Shown: positions 17,193 through 27,283 of the stretch, piece after piece
How the letters are laid out: the number at the start of each line of letters is the position of its first letter
Position numbering within the stretch: the stretch's first letter is position 1
Assembly: GCA_015065325.1 (NCBI GenBank)
Contig: SVQO01000007.1
Coordinates: 1-64,000, forward strand
DNA: 64,000 nt
Source: Oscillospiraceae bacterium
GTDB lineage: Bacteria; Bacillota; Clostridia; Oscillospirales; SIG627
Direction of reading: 5' to 3'
Notes under the pieces: generated by a model
Seen by the model: only the letters and a program-made list of their open reading frames with translations
Database searches by the model: none
What the model was told of the DNA's origin: nothing
Program-made: the position numbers and the translations under genes

Positions 17193-18200
17193 TTAAAAGG
17201 GTTCCTTTTCTTCTTTCGTGAGATTCTGTGCGATCAGGTGAAAACCTGAAAGCGCAGAAAAAACGTTCACGTTTTGCTCCGCAGAGCGTAATAAATTATC
17301 ACACGTGTTGAAAAGCTTGATAGCTTCCGGAACAGATAAAATACTGGACAAGTCCCTGAGGAACTTCAGATCTGTGAAGAAATTAGGGGAGGTACTGCCT
17401 TCTGTTCGATAACAAATCAAGTCGCGTAATGCGGATTTCATCAGAGGAAGTATCAAGGCAAGATCTTTTCTTGTTGTTGTGGCAGGGGGGATGACCAGAC
17501 TGAGCTTCGTAAAGCCGCCTCCGTTCATAATAACCAGAAAATAATCAAGAACGACCTTTCGGAACCCGAGTATAAGCTCGTCGGCCATCAATTCCCTTGC
17601 TTTTCCAAGAGAGCCGTTGGCAAGGAGAATAATTTCATTCAGGCGCTCGGGACCAACCTTTTCCTGCTCAAGAGCAAGCCGCATTTCGGTATCTGACAGG
17701 GGAGTTGTCCGCAAAGAAACAGCACGACTTCTGACGGTTGGAAGGAGCTTTGTCTTATCATTGGTCAAGAGAAAGAACACGGTTTTATTTCCCGGTTCTT
17801 CGATGCTTTTTAAAAGCGCGTTTTGCGACTCCTTCTTCATATTCTGACTTTCGTCGATGATGAAGATGCGCCATTCTCCTTCCGTAGAAGTAATATGGGT
17901 GAATCGCAGCATTTCGCGAATTTGCTCAACGCTGATTCGCTTGCCTTCCTCCTCGGGACGAACTTCCGTTACGTCGATATGGTTGCCTGTTAAAATGCTT
18001 ATGCAACTGTGGCAGGAAAGGCAGGGAGAGGCGTCGTCACCGGGCGCGGTACAGCATAGAGCCGCGGCGGCCAGCCGCGCGACGGTTAACTTTCCCGTTC
18101 CGTCGGCGCCCTCAATAAGATAGCATCCTGCAACACGTTTTTCACGAATTGCGGAAAGCAAGGTGTTCCAAATAGGACGGTTTCCGATAAGCAGATCCAT
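17193..18200 (-). CDS. holB: DNA polymerase III delta-prime subunit-like AAA+ ATPase
   Basis: YLIEGADGTGKLTVARLAA Walker A, zinc module CCTAPGDDASPCLSCHSC, IIDESQNMKKESQNALLKSIEEP. Confidence 0.9.
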   Translation of the reverse strand: MDLLIGNRPIWNTLLSAIREKRVAGCYLIEGADGTGKLTVARLAAAALCCTAPGDDASPCLSCHSCISILTGNHIDVTEVRPEEEGKRISVEQIREMLRFTHITSTEGEWRIFIIDESQNMKKESQNALLKSIEEPGNKTVFFLLTNDKTKLLPTVRSRAVSLRTTPLSDTEMRLALEQEKVGPERLNEIILLANGSLGKARELMADELILGFRKVVLDYFLVIMNGGGFTKLSLVIPPATTTRKDLALILPLMKSALRDLICYRTEGSTSPNFFTDLKFLRDLSSILSVPEAIKLFNTCDNLLRSAEQNVNVFSALSGFHLIAQNLTKEEKEPF

Positions 18201-18208
18201 TAATTGGT

Positions 18209-18532
18209 TCAGGCTTTTTCGAAGCGCTCCACATCCATCACGAAGATGGTTGCACCGCCAACGGTTACTTCAATGGGATAGGGGGCGAGACCGGGATTGT
18301 ACTGAGCGTAATCCACGGGCATGATCTGAGTTCTTCTTCTGGAATGTTCCTTGATAATCTCAATGGTCTTTTCTACCATATCGTCATCAACGCCGGAAAT
18401 AAAGGTGGTATTTCCCTTCAAAAGAAAGCCGCCGGTGGAAGCAAGCTTGGTAACGGAAATGTGCTCTTTGTTCAAAGCTTTCATTACTTCGTTGGAATCA
18501 TCGTTATTGACGATAGCAAAAATCATTTTCAT
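18209..18532 (-). CDS. darA: Cyclic-di-AMP receptor (DarA/PstA, DUF970 family)
   Basis: MKMIFAIVNNDDSNEVMKALNKEHISVTKLASTGGFLLKGNTTFISGVDD. Confidence 0.93.
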   Translation of the reverse strand: MKMIFAIVNNDDSNEVMKALNKEHISVTKLASTGGFLLKGNTTFISGVDDDMVEKTIEIIKEHSRRRTQIMPVDYAQYNPGLAPYPIEVTVGGATIFVMDVERFEKA

Positions 18533-18647
18533 AGTGGAACCCTCCATTCAATTTTTATTGAGTATTAGATAAAATACTTTTGTCTATTATATCATATTAT
18601 CTATTGCTTGTCAAAATAAATATGAAAGAATTATATTTTTTTTATAA

Positions 18648-18678
18648 AAAAACCTCTGCGGTGAGCAGAGGTTTTTTG
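18648..18678 (-). terminator. Intrinsic terminator
   Basis: aaaaaacctctgc-ggtga-gcagaggtttttt. Confidence 0.75.
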
Positions 18679-18682
18679 GCTG

Positions 18683-21600
18683 TTATTCACTTCTCAAAGC
18701 TTCAACGGGATCCTTTTTTGCGGCGAAACGCGCGGGGAACAGTCCTGCAATGAAGGATAGTGCTACGCTGATAAGGATAAGCAGATATCCGGCAGGGGGC
18801 AAAACGGAATTGAGCTCGTTGATATCCGTTAAATAGTGAATGATAATATTGATCGGAATGTTGAGCAAAAGCGTTATGCCGATACCGATGATTCCTGCGG
18901 CAAAGCCTTCGATAACGCTTTCTGCGTTAAACACTCGGGAAATATCTTTCTTTGAGGCACCGATGGCTCTCAGGATGCCGATCTCCTTCGTTCTTTCCAG
19001 AACGGAAATATAGGTGATAATACCGATCATAATGGAAGAAACGACAAGAGAAATGGATACGAATGCGATCAAAACGTAGGAAATTGCATTGATAATGGTG
19101 GCAATTCCTGACATCATCATAGCGACAATATCGGTGTATTTGATTTGATCTTCTTCTTTTTTGCCTTGGTTATAGTTGCTGATGATCTCAGCGATCTTAT
19201 CCTTGTTTTCGAAGGTATCCGCATAAATGTTGATTGCTGTGGGGCTTTTTTCTTCCACGAAGCCAAGAAGCTTCAAATTCTGTTCTCTGGTGCTTTCGGA
19301 ATGGGTGTCGGGAACGAACAGATCGTGAAATTCAACCAACTGCTGAGGAGAGAAGGTCCCGTCGGAGATTTCCGTCAGCAAACGCGACTGCAGATCCTCT
19401 TTGGTAAGCGAAGCCAGACCCATCATAATTTTTTCCTGATGCTTCTGCATTTCCATACCGGTCAAGCCGGGTTTTACGATTGCATCCAGATCGTCTTCGC
19501 TCATTTTTTTTGTATATTCGAGAACGAAAGTGTAATCCGTCTTTTCGGAGGTATCAGCATTCTGGCTTTGTGCTTGTGTCAAAATCTGCGATGCAAATTC
19601 TTCTCGCTGCTGGCGGCTCATAAGGGCGTGAGCGGAGTTTGCTTTGTTTTCGATATCCGCCATTTCCAGCGCAGAGGGGATGACGGCAATTTTCGTGTAA
19701 AGCTCGGCTGCTCCGTCGGTGCCGAGAGCCATTGCGTACTTGGTAAAGTTCTCGATCTTCTTCGCAACGTCGGGTTCAACGTAGTCAGCGGGAAGAAAGG
19801 GAAGATTGCGGATTACGTCAAAGTCGGCTTTTTCCTTTTGCAGGCGAACCAACTCGTTGCTTTCAAGCTTCTTCAGAAGGTGATTCGTCAGATCAACGGA
19901 ATATCCCACTGCACCGTTGATCAGAGGCGTGCTGACGTCTTCCTTGGGGCGAATGATACCGCTGATCTTCACCGTAACGCCGAGATTGCTGTTATAGATC
20001 AAATCTTTGCCGTTATCAAGATCGGACAGCAGAATGTAGTTTCCGGAAGGTTGCTTCTGGTAAAGCTCGGAGGGGAGGTAAATCTTGAACTCTTTGTTGC
20101 AAAGCTCTTCGTAGCTCCAGGAACGGTTGGTAACGTCGAGAATTTCACCGCGCTGGGAAGCCTTCATTTCCTCTGCAATTTCTTCGGTGGTTTTGAGACC
20201 GAGGGCACAGATCACTACGTCACTGAGCTCGTTGTATTTATCTACAACCAGAACCACTTCATTGTAATTTTTCGGCCACGCACCGTGAATTACGTCGTAT
20301 TGCTCCGTCACCGCCGAGGAGATCCCTTTTCCGCCTTCGCCGGCAAGCATTTCCTGCCAAAGCTCGATGGATCCGAAACCAAAGCTTTCCGCCATAGCCG
20401 AAGAGGAAGCAAAACCGGAAGCGGATCCGCCGGAAAGCCCCATTCCTTCAAAGACGGCGCCCATCATTTCTTCTACGTCGCTCTTGACGATCTTACCATT
20501 TTCATCCTTGGTGTAGATCTGGAGATTCATATCGTAGGAGTATTGGATGTTTGAAATGTATTTTTTGATTTCCTGATCTTTTTCAAGAAATGCCTTGAAT
20601 TTAGTAAGATTGTTCGTTTGAACCTGCGCAGAGTTCAGCGTGTTCACCATTTCGTGCATAACACTGGAGGAATATACTGCGTCGCGGTCGTGCTTGTTGG
20701 CGGAGTTCTCCTGGTTGATTCCCATCAGATTCACCATCAGAGCTGACATATCAACGCTCTCCGCTTGAATGGTGATCGGGTAGTTGGATAGGGTTTCCTC
20801 CTGGACGGAGTTGATCCAGGCGGTAATGCCGTTGGAAAGAGAAAGGATCAGCGCGATTCCGATGATGCCGATCGAACCTGCAAATGCGGTAAGGAGGGTT
20901 CTGCCTTTTTTTGTCATCAGGTTGTTCATGGAAAGAGAGAGGGCGGTGAACAAAGACATAGAAGGCTTTTTCTCTTTTTTGGCAGATGCTTTCGGCACGA
21001 CCTCTTCGCCTTCATAAGGATTGGAATCGTCCGTGACCTCGCCGTCAAGGAGTTTGATGATACGGGTAGAGTATTCCTCGGCGAGCTCCGGATTGTGCGT
21101 AACCATAATGACCAGTCTGTCGCCGGATATCTCTTTGAGCAGGTCCATGATCTGTACGCTGGTCGTAGTATCCAAGGCGCCCGTGGGTTCGTCGGCGAGC
21201 AGGATCTCCGGGTCGTTGACCAAGGCTCTGGCGATGGCAACGCGCTGCATCTGACCGCCGGAAAGCTGGTTCGGTCTTTTCTTCAGCTGATCTGCGAGCC
21301 CGACCTTCTTCAAAGCGTTTTCCGCGCGCTTTCTGCGTTCGGCTTTGGATACACCGGAAAGGGTCAGAGCAAGCTCTACGTTTGCCAAAACGCTTTGGTG
21401 GGGAATCAGGTTATAGCTTTGAAAAACAAAACCGATGGAGTGATTGCGATACGTGTCCCAATCCGAATCTTTAAAATCCTTTGTGCTTTTTCCTCGGATC
21501 AAAAGATCACCCGACGTATAATGGTCAAGACCGCCGATGATATTCAAAAGAGTCGTTTTGCCGCAACCGGAGGGACCGAGGATGGAAACGAATTCGTTTT

Positions 21601-21688
21601 TTCTGAAGGAAAGACTTACCCCTCGAAGTGCCTCAACCTTGTCGCTGGCGGATAGATATTCCTTTTTGATATCACATAATTTGAGCAT
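18683..21688 (-). CDS. MacB/FtsX-type ABC transporter, fused ATP-binding and permease
   Basis: LGPSGCGKTTLLNIIGGLD, LSGGQMQRVAIARALVNDPEILLADEPTGALD; C-terminal FtsX-like permease; internal MLKLCDIKKEYLS start after aaggagttcctt. Confidence 0.93.
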   Translation of the reverse strand: MLKLCDIKKEYLSASDKVEALRGVSLSFRKNEFVSILGPSGCGKTTLLNIIGGLDHYTSGDLLIRGKSTKDFKDSDWDTYRNHSIGFVFQSYNLIPHQSVLANVELALTLSGVSKAERRKRAENALKKVGLADQLKKRPNQLSGGQMQRVAIARALVNDPEILLADEPTGALDTTTSVQIMDLLKEISGDRLVIMVTHNPELAEEYSTRIIKLLDGEVTDDSNPYEGEEVVPKASAKKEKKPSMSLFTALSLSMNNLMTKKGRTLLTAFAGSIGIIGIALILSLSNGITAWINSVQEETLSNYPITIQAESVDMSALMVNLMGINQENSANKHDRDAVYSSSVMHEMVNTLNSAQVQTNNLTKFKAFLEKDQEIKKYISNIQYSYDMNLQIYTKDENGKIVKSDVEEMMGAVFEGMGLSGGSASGFASSSAMAESFGFGSIELWQEMLAGEGGKGISSAVTEQYDVIHGAWPKNYNEVVLVVDKYNELSDVVICALGLKTTEEIAEEMKASQRGEILDVTNRSWSYEELCNKEFKIYLPSELYQKQPSGNYILLSDLDNGKDLIYNSNLGVTVKISGIIRPKEDVSTPLINGAVGYSVDLTNHLLKKLESNELVRLQKEKADFDVIRNLPFLPADYVEPDVAKKIENFTKYAMALGTDGAAELYTKIAVIPSALEMADIENKANSAHALMSRQQREEFASQILTQAQSQNADTSEKTDYTFVLEYTKKMSEDDLDAIVKPGLTGMEMQKHQEKIMMGLASLTKEDLQSRLLTEISDGTFSPQQLVEFHDLFVPDTHSESTREQNLKLLGFVEEKSPTAINIYADTFENKDKIAEIISNYNQGKKEEDQIKYTDIVAMMMSGIATIINAISYVLIAFVSISLVVSSIMIGIITYISVLERTKEIGILRAIGASKKDISRVFNAESVIEGFAAGIIGIGITLLLNIPINIIIHYLTDINELNSVLPPAGYLLILISVALSFIAGLFPARFAAKKDPVEALRSE

Positions 21689-21776
21689 AAGGAGTTCCTT
21701 TCTTCTTTTTTTGAATGAGCTTCCGAATTGTACCAAAAATATAATAATACACTATGAATATTTTTTCGTTTTTTGT

Positions 21777-22421
21777 TTAATCTGTGACCTTTGCAACGCT
21801 TTCTTCCGTTCCCATAACCAAAATGTGTGAATTCTCGGAGAAAACGTGGTCGGGAGAATTGATGGGGGACACGATGTCGTTTTCTTTGACAGCAAGAACG
21901 TTTAAAGAATAGCGTTTTCTGAAATCCAGCTCGCGGAGGTTTTTTCCACTCCATTCAGGTCTGACTGCGATTTCAAAGACGAAGTAATCGTCGGAAAGCT
22001 CGAAGGAATCAAACAAGCCGTCCTTGCTGACGTTCAGAGCCATTCTTCTTGCGATATCTTTCTCGGGATAAATAATGTGGTCTGCTCCGTTCCTGGAGAG
22101 GAGTCTTGCTTGAATGTCGTGGTCAGCGCAACTGTAGATCAGCTTGGCGCCAAGATCCTTCAGCAGGCAGGTGATCTCAAGAGCGGCGACGAAGTCGGAA
22201 TCGACGCAAACGAAGCAGGCGTCAAAGCTTTCTACGTCAAAGCTTGCCAAAACGTCTGAATTGGTGCAATCTGCGATCTTTGCACTGGTGGCATAGGATA
22301 AAATGCTTTCCAGTTTGGATTCGTCCTTGTCAACGACGAGGGTTTCACAATCCTGTTCCCATAAATACTTTACGAGGTGGTAGCCGAAGGAGCCGACTCC
22401 GATGACCAAAAAATTTTTCAT
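21777..22421 (-). CDS. TrkA-N/TrkA-C potassium uptake regulatory subunit (KtrA-like)
   Basis: MKNFLVIGVGSFGYHLVKYLWEQDCETLVVDKDE; C-terminal RCK_C-like region. Confidence 0.9.
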   Translation of the reverse strand: MKNFLVIGVGSFGYHLVKYLWEQDCETLVVDKDESKLESILSYATSAKIADCTNSDVLASFDVESFDACFVCVDSDFVAALEITCLLKDLGAKLIYSCADHDIQARLLSRNGADHIIYPEKDIARRMALNVSKDGLFDSFELSDDYFVFEIAVRPEWSGKNLRELDFRKRYSLNVLAVKENDIVSPINSPDHVFSENSHILVMGTEESVAKVTD

Positions 22422-22437
22422 GTTCTATTCCTCCAAT

Positions 22438-23778
22438 TTAACCGATTGTTACAGATTCATAAGGGTTGGTAATGGGTGGCGGAGCTTTTTTCTCAACGAG
22501 AGCGGATCCAAAGGATATGCTTCCCACTCTGCCGCAAAACATAAGGAAAATTATAATTATTTTTGACAAATTTTCCAGATCTCGCGTAATACCGGTTGAC
22601 ATTCCAACCGTTCCCATTGCTGAAAAGCACTCAAAGCTCAGATCTCTGAAGGACAAATTCGGTTGTAAACAGCTGATGAGAAAAACTCCGAGAAGTGTCA
22701 GAGTCAAGTTTACAAAAAATACGCTGACTGCTTTTTTGATACACTCGTCGGGAAGTCTTCTCCCGAAAACGTTGGTGGAACGGTCTTTACGAATGATGCT
22801 CAGTGAAAAGAGAAGTAAAACAGCAACCGTGGTGGTTTTGATACCGCCTGCCGTGGATCCGGGTGAGCCGCCGATGAACATCAGAATTTCCGTCAAAAGG
22901 ATCCCGCCGTTTGAAAGGGAAGCTGTATCGGTAATATTCATTCCCGCAGTTCTGGGAGAAACGGAATCAAAGAAGCTGCTTAAAACTTGATCTCCGAGGG
23001 AAAGACCCGCATGGCTTGCATTATGTTCAATCACGAAAAAGAGCAGTGCGGGGACGATGATCAAGACGGTGCTTACGGTGAGAACCAACTTGGAATGAAG
23101 GTTGTAACGGGAAAAGTGAAATTTCTTTTGACGAATCTCTGACCATACCAAAAAGCCAAGTCCTCCCCAAACGATGAGAACCATCAGTGTGATGCAAATG
23201 ATCGGGTCGCCGGAAAAACCGCTGAAAGAGGAAAAGCTTCCGTTTATGTCAAAACCCGCGTTGCAAAAAGCAGAAACTGAATGAAAAACTCCGAACCAAA
23301 CTGCTTTGCCAAGGGAATAGTTGTATGAAAAATACACGCGCAAAGCAAGGATCACGGCACCGATCGTCTCGGTAATAAGAGTCCCGAGGACGATGCTTTT
23401 TGCAAGCTTTCGTATTCCGCCGACGCCGGAGGCGTTAATACTTTCACTCATCACTTCTTTTTGGCGCAGACCCATCCTTTTTCTGAAGAGAATAAAAAAC
23501 ATGGTGGCGATGGTCATAAAGCCAAGTCCGCCGATCTGGAGCAAAAATAAAATAACGCCTTGACCGAAGCCTGACCAGACGGTTCCCGTATCCAGGGTCA
23601 CAAGACCGGTCACACAGGAAGCGCTGGTAGATGTGAAAAGAGCATCAAGGACAGGGACGCTTTTTCCGCTGGCAGACGCTAGCGGTGTCGACAAAAGAAG
23701 TGTTCCCAGAGTAACAAGCAGCAAAAAGCCAAGGGCGATGATTTGTACGTGGGAAAGATTTCTCAGAATCTTTTTCAT
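22438..23778 (-). CDS. TrkH/KtrB-family potassium transporter
   Basis: TSTSASCVTGLVTLDTG, SAFCNAGFDI, GGSPGSTAGGIKTTT filter-loop motifs. Confidence 0.95.
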   Translation of the reverse strand: MKKILRNLSHVQIIALGFLLLVTLGTLLLSTPLASASGKSVPVLDALFTSTSASCVTGLVTLDTGTVWSGFGQGVILFLLQIGGLGFMTIATMFFILFRKRMGLRQKEVMSESINASGVGGIRKLAKSIVLGTLITETIGAVILALRVYFSYNYSLGKAVWFGVFHSVSAFCNAGFDINGSFSSFSGFSGDPIICITLMVLIVWGGLGFLVWSEIRQKKFHFSRYNLHSKLVLTVSTVLIIVPALLFFVIEHNASHAGLSLGDQVLSSFFDSVSPRTAGMNITDTASLSNGGILLTEILMFIGGSPGSTAGGIKTTTVAVLLLFSLSIIRKDRSTNVFGRRLPDECIKKAVSVFFVNLTLTLLGVFLISCLQPNLSFRDLSFECFSAMGTVGMSTGITRDLENLSKIIIIFLMFCGRVGSISFGSALVEKKAPPPITNPYESVTIG

Positions 23779-23926
23779 AATTCAATCCTTTAAATTTGTT
23801 AACCATAATTATACTACAGAGACATGAAAAAGTAAAGTACAACATTGACAAAACCCGAGAAAACGATTAAAATATCTCATAGAAATTTATAAATTCACAT
23901 ACGCATAGAAAGATTGAGGAACAATG

Positions 23927-24223
23927 ATGTTAACAGGAAAACAAAGAGCGTATCTCAGATCTCTTGCAAACGCGCTTCCGGCCAAGTATCAGGTGGGAAA
24001 GGCGGGATTTGAGGACGATGCTTTTTTAACACAGATCCGTGAAGGATTGGAAAAGAATGAATTGATCAAGGTCTCTGTTTTGGAGAACTCCGATCTTTCT
24101 CCGAGAGAGGTGTCTGACGCTATTTGCGAGCTTTTGGGATGCGAGGGCGTTCAGGCGATCGGAAGTAAATTCGTTCTTTACAAAAAGAGTAAGAAGAATC
24201 CGAAAATCGTATTACCGAAATAA
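23927..24223 (+). CDS. YhbY-family (CRM domain) RNA-binding protein
   Basis: LTGKQRAYLRSLANALPAKYQVGKAG. Confidence 0.92.
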   Translation: MLTGKQRAYLRSLANALPAKYQVGKAGFEDDAFLTQIREGLEKNELIKVSVLENSDLSPREVSDAICELLGCEGVQAIGSKFVLYKKSKKNPKIVLPK

Positions 24224-24234
24224 GGAGGGATCGC

Positions 24235-24960
24235 ATGGAATTTTTGGACTTTTTTCAAGTGTTTGGCTATCTGTTTGTGATTTTGGCTTCCGTGTATGCT
24301 ATGATCGCATCTGCACAGGTCAATTCTACCTTTAAGAAATATTCTAACCAGATTTCCCGTCGCCGTTTGACCGGTGCCCAGGCAGCGGAACGGGTGCTTT
24401 TTGCAAACGGAGTTACAAACGTTCGCATTGCAAGAACGCAGGGACATCTTACGGATCATTTTAACCCGAAGGACAACACGATTTATCTGTCCGATTCGGT
24501 TTACGATTCTCCTTCTACCGCCGCTATCGGTGTTGCAGCGCATGAAGCGGGACACGCCGTTCAGCACGCCGTAGGCTATGTTCCCATCAAGATCCGCTCT
24601 GCGATCGTACCCGTCACGAATATCGGATCCAGGCTTTCCATGCCCTTGATCATGATCGGCTTGCTTCTTGAGATTTACGCTCAGAACTTTAAATACGGTT
24701 ATGAGATCGCTTTGCTTGGCGTATTTTGCTATAGCCTTTGCGTTATATTTCAGCTTGTGACCCTGCCTACCGAATTCAACGCTTCACACCGTGCTGTTGA
24801 GGCGCTTGAGGACGGAATGATTTTGGATGACGACGAGCTCAAGGGTGCAAAAAAGACGCTGAGGGCAGCTGCTATGACCTACGTAGCGGCTCTTGCCGTT
24901 TCTTTGATGCAGTTTCTTCGCTTGCTGGCGATGGTTGCCGGAGGAAGAAGGAGAGAATGA
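24235..24960 (+). CDS. Zinc metallopeptidase, YugP-like membrane protein
   Basis: GVAAHEAGHAVQHAVGYVPIKIRS HEXXH-like motif. Confidence 0.93.
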   Translation: MEFLDFFQVFGYLFVILASVYAMIASAQVNSTFKKYSNQISRRRLTGAQAAERVLFANGVTNVRIARTQGHLTDHFNPKDNTIYLSDSVYDSPSTAAIGVAAHEAGHAVQHAVGYVPIKIRSAIVPVTNIGSRLSMPLIMIGLLLEIYAQNFKYGYEIALLGVFCYSLCVIFQLVTLPTEFNASHRAVEALEDGMILDDDELKGAKKTLRAAAMTYVAALAVSLMQFLRLLAMVAGGRRRE

Positions 24961-25376
24961 GGTTTATCTATAAGGTTGGTATGGCAATTTCCCGCTTTAT
25001 GCAGGGAAGATACGGCAACGACTCCTTGAATCAATTTTTGATCTGCGTTTGGTGTTTCGGCGCCATTCTGAATATTTTTCTTCAAAGCGTGTTCCTTTAC
25101 TTGATCGGGGCAGTTTTTTGCTTTGTGGTGTTTTATCGTATGCTTTCCAGAAATCTGATCAAACGTCAAAGAGAAAATGCTGCTTGGTATCGCTTTTCCA
25201 CCAACCAAAAAAAGATATTCAATCACTTTTTTGTTCGTATTCGTGATCGTAAGGTTGCCCGATTTTTTAAATGTCCTCGCTGTAAAGCGCCGATCCGTAT
25301 GCCTCGAAAGGTCGGAAAGTTTAACGTTCGTTGTAACAAATGCGGACACGTTTTTCAAAAGGAATTCAAATCCTAA
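24957..25376 (+). CDS. Membrane protein with C-terminal zinc ribbon
   Basis: ATGA overlap with upstream gene; CPRCKAPIRMPRKVGKFNVRCNKCGHVF. Confidence 0.65.
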   Translation: MRFIYKVGMAISRFMQGRYGNDSLNQFLICVWCFGAILNIFLQSVFLYLIGAVFCFVVFYRMLSRNLIKRQRENAAWYRFSTNQKKIFNHFFVRIRDRKVARFFKCPRCKAPIRMPRKVGKFNVRCNKCGHVFQKEFKS

Positions 25377-25377
25377 G

Positions 25378-25413
25378 CAAAAAACGGAACCGATTTTCGG
25401 TTCCGTTTTTTCG
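25378..25413. terminator. Bidirectional intrinsic terminator
   Basis: aaaacggaaccga-ttt-tcggttccgtttttt. Confidence 0.8.
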
Positions 25414-26688
25414 TTATCTGAGATGATTCAATGCATCGATGATCTGTCCGTACATATACAACGAGCCTACACAAAGAATAGCTTTACTCTCTTTCCTTGC
25501 TTTGTCGATTGCTATTTTCATTGCTTCAAGCGGGGATTCTGCTTCGGATGCGGGGGTGCCCAAGGATCGGAATTCGGCGGCATAGTCCGAACCCTTTAAT
25601 GCTCTCGGATTTTCGGGAGTAATGCAAATTACCTCGCTCGCGATCTGACCGATGCATTTTGCCATATACAAATGATCCTTGTCCGCCATAACGCCTGTAA
25701 CGACCAAAATTTTTTCGTCTTTGAAGTAGAGCTTTGTACTGCTGACAGCGCTTTCAATTCCCTCGGGGTTGTGACCGCCGTCGCACAAGATCAAAGGTTC
25801 TTTTGAAACCACCTCGTAACGGGCGGGCCATTTTACTTTTTTCAAGCCGTTTTTGACGGCTTCTTCGGATAGATTGAAGCCTTCTTTTCTTAAAAGCTCG
25901 GTTGCAAACAGAACGTTTTGAGCATTTTCCGGCTGATAGGTTCCCAGCAGGGGAAGAAAGATATTCTCGTGACCGTTCCAAGAAAAAATGGTTCCGTCCA
26001 GGGTGGTATTGTGGATTTTCAAGCCTTCACGCGCGATTGTATAAAAAGGAGCAGATAGAGAAGCGGCCTTTTCTCGAATAACGTTTTCGGCTTTTTTGTC
26101 TTTTCCGCAGAAGATTACGGGGCGACCTTCTTTAATAATTCCTGCTTTTTCGCCGGCAATCTTCTCAACGGTGTCACCCAAAAAAGCGGTGTGATCCAGA
26201 GCAATTCCGGTTATTACGGATAAAATAGGATTTTCAATAACGTTTGTTGAGTCCAGTCTTCCGCCCATTCCGCATTCCAAAACTACGACTTCACAATGCT
26301 CCTCTGCAAAGTATTCCATTGCAATGGCGGTGATCAGCTCAAATTCCGTAGGTTTTTCCTCCATAGAATCAGCGAGCGGACGGACTTTTTCGGTCAACCT
26401 TGCTAGCATCTCATCCGAAATGTCCTTGCCGTCAACCTTCATTCTTTCGTTAAATCTGAGAATATAAGGTGAGGTATAGGTTCCGACGCGATAGCCTGCT
26501 TCGATCAAAACGGAAGAAAGCATAGAACAGAAGGAGCCCTTTCCGTTGGTTCCCGCAACGTGGATAAAACGAAGCTTTTTTTGTGGGTTTCCAAGCTTTT
26601 CCAAAAGGGTTAACGTGCGCTCCAAGCCGGGCTTGGAACCTTGCCAAAAGTTCGTGTGTATATAAGACAGTGCTTCCTCGTAAGTCAT
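25414..26688 (-). CDS. folC: Bifunctional folylpolyglutamate synthase/dihydrofolate synthase
   Basis: FIHVAGTNGKGSFCSMLSSVLIEAGYRVGTYTSPYI; ALDHTAFLGDTVEKIAGEKAGIIK. Confidence 0.96.
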   Translation of the reverse strand: MTYEEALSYIHTNFWQGSKPGLERTLTLLEKLGNPQKKLRFIHVAGTNGKGSFCSMLSSVLIEAGYRVGTYTSPYILRFNERMKVDGKDISDEMLARLTEKVRPLADSMEEKPTEFELITAIAMEYFAEEHCEVVVLECGMGGRLDSTNVIENPILSVITGIALDHTAFLGDTVEKIAGEKAGIIKEGRPVIFCGKDKKAENVIREKAASLSAPFYTIAREGLKIHNTTLDGTIFSWNGHENIFLPLLGTYQPENAQNVLFATELLRKEGFNLSEEAVKNGLKKVKWPARYEVVSKEPLILCDGGHNPEGIESAVSSTKLYFKDEKILVVTGVMADKDHLYMAKCIGQIASEVICITPENPRALKGSDYAAEFRSLGTPASEAESPLEAMKIAIDKARKESKAILCVGSLYMYGQIIDALNHLR

Positions 26689-26689
26689 A

Positions 26690-27220
26690 TTAACCCTCCT
26701 TGAAACGGATTTTATTCATTTGCTTTACAAATCCTTTGTTTTTTGATAAAAGCAACAAAATGATAAATTCTATGGATCCGGTGCAGATGTAAATACCAAG
26801 CCGTTGTGCTGTGACCAAAAGTAAAGGGGACCCGTAATAAATGTATAATCCCATACTTTTGATCAGAACTGAGCCGATCAGATGGGAAAAAGCAGTGGCA
26901 ACGGCTAAAGTGAAAATTTTTCTTTTGCCGCAAAACTTACCGGCAAGGCCGGAAATCAATCCAATGCACATCGCTCCGAACGTTATGATCGGATTGATGG
27001 AAAATCCGACCAAAAGGCATCCCAGCAGATCTGCCACCGTCCCGACGATAGCGCCTGCGGCAGGACCGAGATAAAGACCTGCAAGAAGAATGGGAAGATT
27101 TTCAAGACTGAATCTGATGTTTGTACCCAAGTTTAAAGCAAGATACTTACCGAAAATAATGCTGAAAGCAGAAAGTATGGCACAAGTTGACAAAAAGATC
27201 GCGTGATTTCTCTTTTTCAT
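26690..27220 (-). CDS. folT: Folate ECF transporter S component
   Basis: Hydrophobic; FGKYLALNLGTNIRFSLENLPILLAGLYLGPAAGAIVGTVADLLGCLL; preceded by THF riboswitch; ggagg RBS at 27228-27232. Confidence 0.9.
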   Translation of the reverse strand: MKKRNHAIFLSTCAILSAFSIIFGKYLALNLGTNIRFSLENLPILLAGLYLGPAAGAIVGTVADLLGCLLVGFSINPIITFGAMCIGLISGLAGKFCGKRKIFTLAVATAFSHLIGSVLIKSMGLYIYYGSPLLLVTAQRLGIYICTGSIEFIILLLLSKNKGFVKQMNKIRFKEG

Positions 27221-27227
27221 AAAAATA

Positions 27228-27272
27228 CCTCCTTTTCCGCAAATTCCCTTAGGGAAATACCGGAAAAGGAGG
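27228..27272 (-). promoter_or_regulatory. 12-bp stem sequestering the folT Shine-Dalgarno sequence
   Basis: cctccttttccg / cggaaaaggagg; the 3' arm contains the SD. Confidence 0.7.
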
Positions 27273-27283
27273 CAAAGCCTTTT

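Noticed and set aside
19145-20554. 469-aa + strand ORF opposite the ABC transporter
   Set aside because: Antisense shadow ORF; the minus-strand ABC frame has strong motifs throughout.
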